Assembly (NCBI GenBank): GCA_002794775.1
Contig: NBAY01000009.1
Location: 1-64,000, forward strand
Length of the DNA stretch: 64,000 bases
DNA from: Porodaedalea pini
Taxonomy: Eukaryota; Basidiomycota; Agaricomycetes; Hymenochaetales; Hymenochaetaceae
Direction: 5' to 3'
Part shown: positions 62,092-64,000 of the stretch, one piece after another
Numbering within the stretch: the stretch's first letter is position 1
Layout: each line of letters starts with the position of its first letter
Program-made: the position numbers and the translations under genes
The notes under the pieces: generated by a model
What the model saw: the letters and a program-made list of their open reading frames with translations, nothing else
Told to the model about the DNA's origin: nothing
Database searches by the model: none

Positions 62092-63810
62092 GTTGCAGCA
62101 GGCCGGAGAGTCACTTGTGTTCTCAGCGGTGCGGAAAGACGTGAATAATGTTGGTAAATAGGACGTCGAGGACGTCGAGCAGTAGGCGTCGGCTGTCGTG
62201 CGACCAGATAACCTCATTTGGGATTGTTTTGATCAACACAATTTCCCGAAGTGACGTCTCTTTCAAGCTCCTCCATATTCTACTAGTACTGGCTCCTCTG
62301 CTCTTCATACTATCTGGGACTCAGTATCAAGGACCCATCATGACCTTGTGTGAACTGGAAACAGTCGGGAAGAACTACCACCCTAGGCGATCACCTTTCT
62401 TTGTCAGAGTCACCATTTCAACTTTGCTCTGCCCGGGTCGTCGGAGTTGATATAATGACGGACTCGCTGGTCCTGCTCGTTACGGCACCTTGTCTCCAAA
62501 CACTGCGCCAGTACTTTCGACTTGGTTAGAAGTTCAACTCCTGAATATACTATTGCGACAAGACTGCGTTTTCGGACAGGATTGCCACTTGACTAATGCC
62601 TCCCAAGCACGTCGTCGACCTTTATGGAGCATTCCCCTATTCACCTCCATTTACGGTCTACAGATATGATTACTATTCAGTCCCATCAAATAGAAGATCA
62701 TCCCAATGATTAAGAAGCCTCAACCTATTTCAACGTCAGAGAATGTTACCTAGGTGAGCGAAGCCAAGCTTAGCTCTGTCCGTGCTCCATAACGCATTAG
62801 TACATTCTCAGATGCTGAGCTGAGCTACTCAGCTAGAGCAGCTCCTCGGCTCGCATCTTTCGCGGATGTGATAGGGGTGCCGAGTTTCTGCCGTACGTTG
62901 GGGTAGATGGGTGTGAACGAGTAAAAGGTACGTTTGGCCTCATCACCTGAGCTGTTTAAGCTGATTCTTCGCTGTAAGCTGAATCCGGGTGCTCGTCGTG
63001 GCGTGAACTTGCTGACGCGCTCTCTTAACCTGCCTGCTGGCACGAACACCAGAGCCCGTCGAAACTCGTCATCGGCCGACCCCAAGCCTCAAGTCATCCG
63101 TTCAGTGCTTGCAAGAAGCCGCTTGCAATTCAAAATGCTGTAAGCTGGTCTCACGGCGGTGCTGTAATGCTGCAGCATAGGCCGGACCGAACACGGACAC
63201 CCCCAAAGTCAGACTGAGCGTTAGGTTAGGCTTGCGAGAGTCGGCAACGCGAACCTATCTTTTGAGTCGATGCGTAGCTGTCGGCCAGCAGAATTCGATC
63301 TCAGAGAGAAATCAAGGGGTTCGTGGCGAAGCAAGTCGGACGCTTTGGAACGCGATGTCCGGATGTGTGTGAGATGCAGCAAGCTGACAGACAGTAATTA
63401 CGGATGACCCGACTGGCGACCGCGCAAGCCGGCATAAATGAAGTCTTTTTTCCCGTAAACTATTGTTCTTTAGGTTTACTTCCGTTATAAGGAAACTCAA
63501 ATCCGGTGGCTACTAGGTGGTGGCTTGTGATGATTCGCACGTGCCACAAGTCCCGTTGTCTCTGTTTCTGCAATAAATATTAAAAAAATCCCTCTGTTGA
63601 GAATGAGCACTAGTGTTTGTTTTCAGTAAGGAGAGTGCAATAAAACATGAGAAATGGGGACGAAAAAGAAAAATTGCGGCGAAGTTTGAGGATGTTGTTA
63701 CTTTGTTTGTCTTGAAGTTGCTGAAATCATCGTGGATCGTGGGGACCCCTCTTAACCTCTTCACTCAGCTCTTCCTCCTGCCCATCACCTCCTCTACGAC
63801 GGTAGCGACG
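62092..63810. promoter_or_regulatory. Divergent upstream region of the MYST and right-edge genes
   Basis: 1.7 kb between divergent start codons. One ACTAGTAC (62282-62289). I see no gene or RNA in it. The in-frame alternative MYST start at 62217 lies here. Confidence 0.45.
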
Positions 63811-64000
63811 ATGCAGACAGCCATCCAGCAGCTGGCGCCGTCGCACTATGCTCCACAGCTCACTCACAGATCACAGTATCTTCCTCACAAGGCCATCAAC
63901 GGCACGGTGACGCGGACGGCGACGACCAACGGCCTCCCGCTCCCTTTGCCCACCCCGACCGTCGCCAGGAAGCGAAAGCGACCTCAACATTACTCCGTTT
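63811..64000 (+). CDS. Start of a gene running off the right edge, possibly a CLK/LAMMER-type kinase
   Basis: The ATG at 63811 opens a frame that stays open to the window edge (63 residues). The visible part is Thr/Pro-rich and ends with ARKRKRPQHYSV, a basic cluster that could be a nuclear signal. I associate this basic block with the N-termini of basidiomycete CMGC/CLK kinases, but no catalytic motif is in view, so the identity is tentative. It is divergent from the MYST gene. Confidence 0.5.
   Translation, partial: MQTAIQQLAPSHYAPQLTHRSQYLPHKAINGTVTRTATTNGLPLPLPTPTVARKRKRPQHYSV

Overview
The window is nuclear DNA from a filamentous basidiomycete, most likely an Agaricomycete. Genes are broken by many short introns (mostly 41-120 bp; I placed about 75). 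The gene families are typical of mushroom-forming fungi: a DUF6533 membrane protein, a fungal dye-decolorizing peroxidase, a DUF4604 protein, a basidiomycete-type Zn(II)2Cys6 regulator, a Kelch/transmembrane protein with a long Ser-rich tail, and a MYST acetyltransferase with its own PHD fingers. I see no rRNA, no convincing tRNA, no CRISPR and no intact transposon.

Layout. 1-1996: a Zn2Cys6 transcription factor running off the left edge. 1997-12309: about 10 kb with no gene I can support, but with short tandem repeats and repeated AT-rich palindromes. 12310-15296: head-to-head pair of a double-PH protein and acyl-CoA-binding protein. 18176-25223: Kelch/TM protein and a proline-rich coiled-coil protein with two GC-AG introns. 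25544-31038: Nudix CoA diphosphatase, type II Hsp40, HAD hydrolase and a Vtc1-like DUF202 protein. 31909-36915: a disordered Ser/Thr/Pro/Ala-rich protein, an alpha/beta hydrolase and a ten-exon dye-decolorizing peroxidase. 38513-42096: DUF4604 protein and a split-RING protein. 43221-43473: a 60-residue putative secreted peptide. 44558-51611: a polytopic membrane protein with a one-base frame break, a Dph4-type J protein, a hormone-sensitive-lipase-type esterase and a makorin-like ubiquitin ligase. 52811-56769: an 89-residue Cys-rich protein and the 14-exon DUF6533 protein. 57154-62091: MYST acetyltransferase with a frame break after the catalytic domain. 63811-64000: start of a gene running off the right edge.

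Most genes are housekeeping or regulatory and do not form one pathway. Six adjacent pairs are transcribed head-to-head from shared upstream regions. The less ordinary items are the 60-residue secreted peptide, the paired GC-AG introns, the micro-exon DUF6533 gene, the split RING, the small Cys-rich protein, and two single-base frame breaks in otherwise intact genes, which look more like residual sequence indels than decay. All exon joins were made by eye from splice consensus and reading frame; none was tested against RNA or a database.
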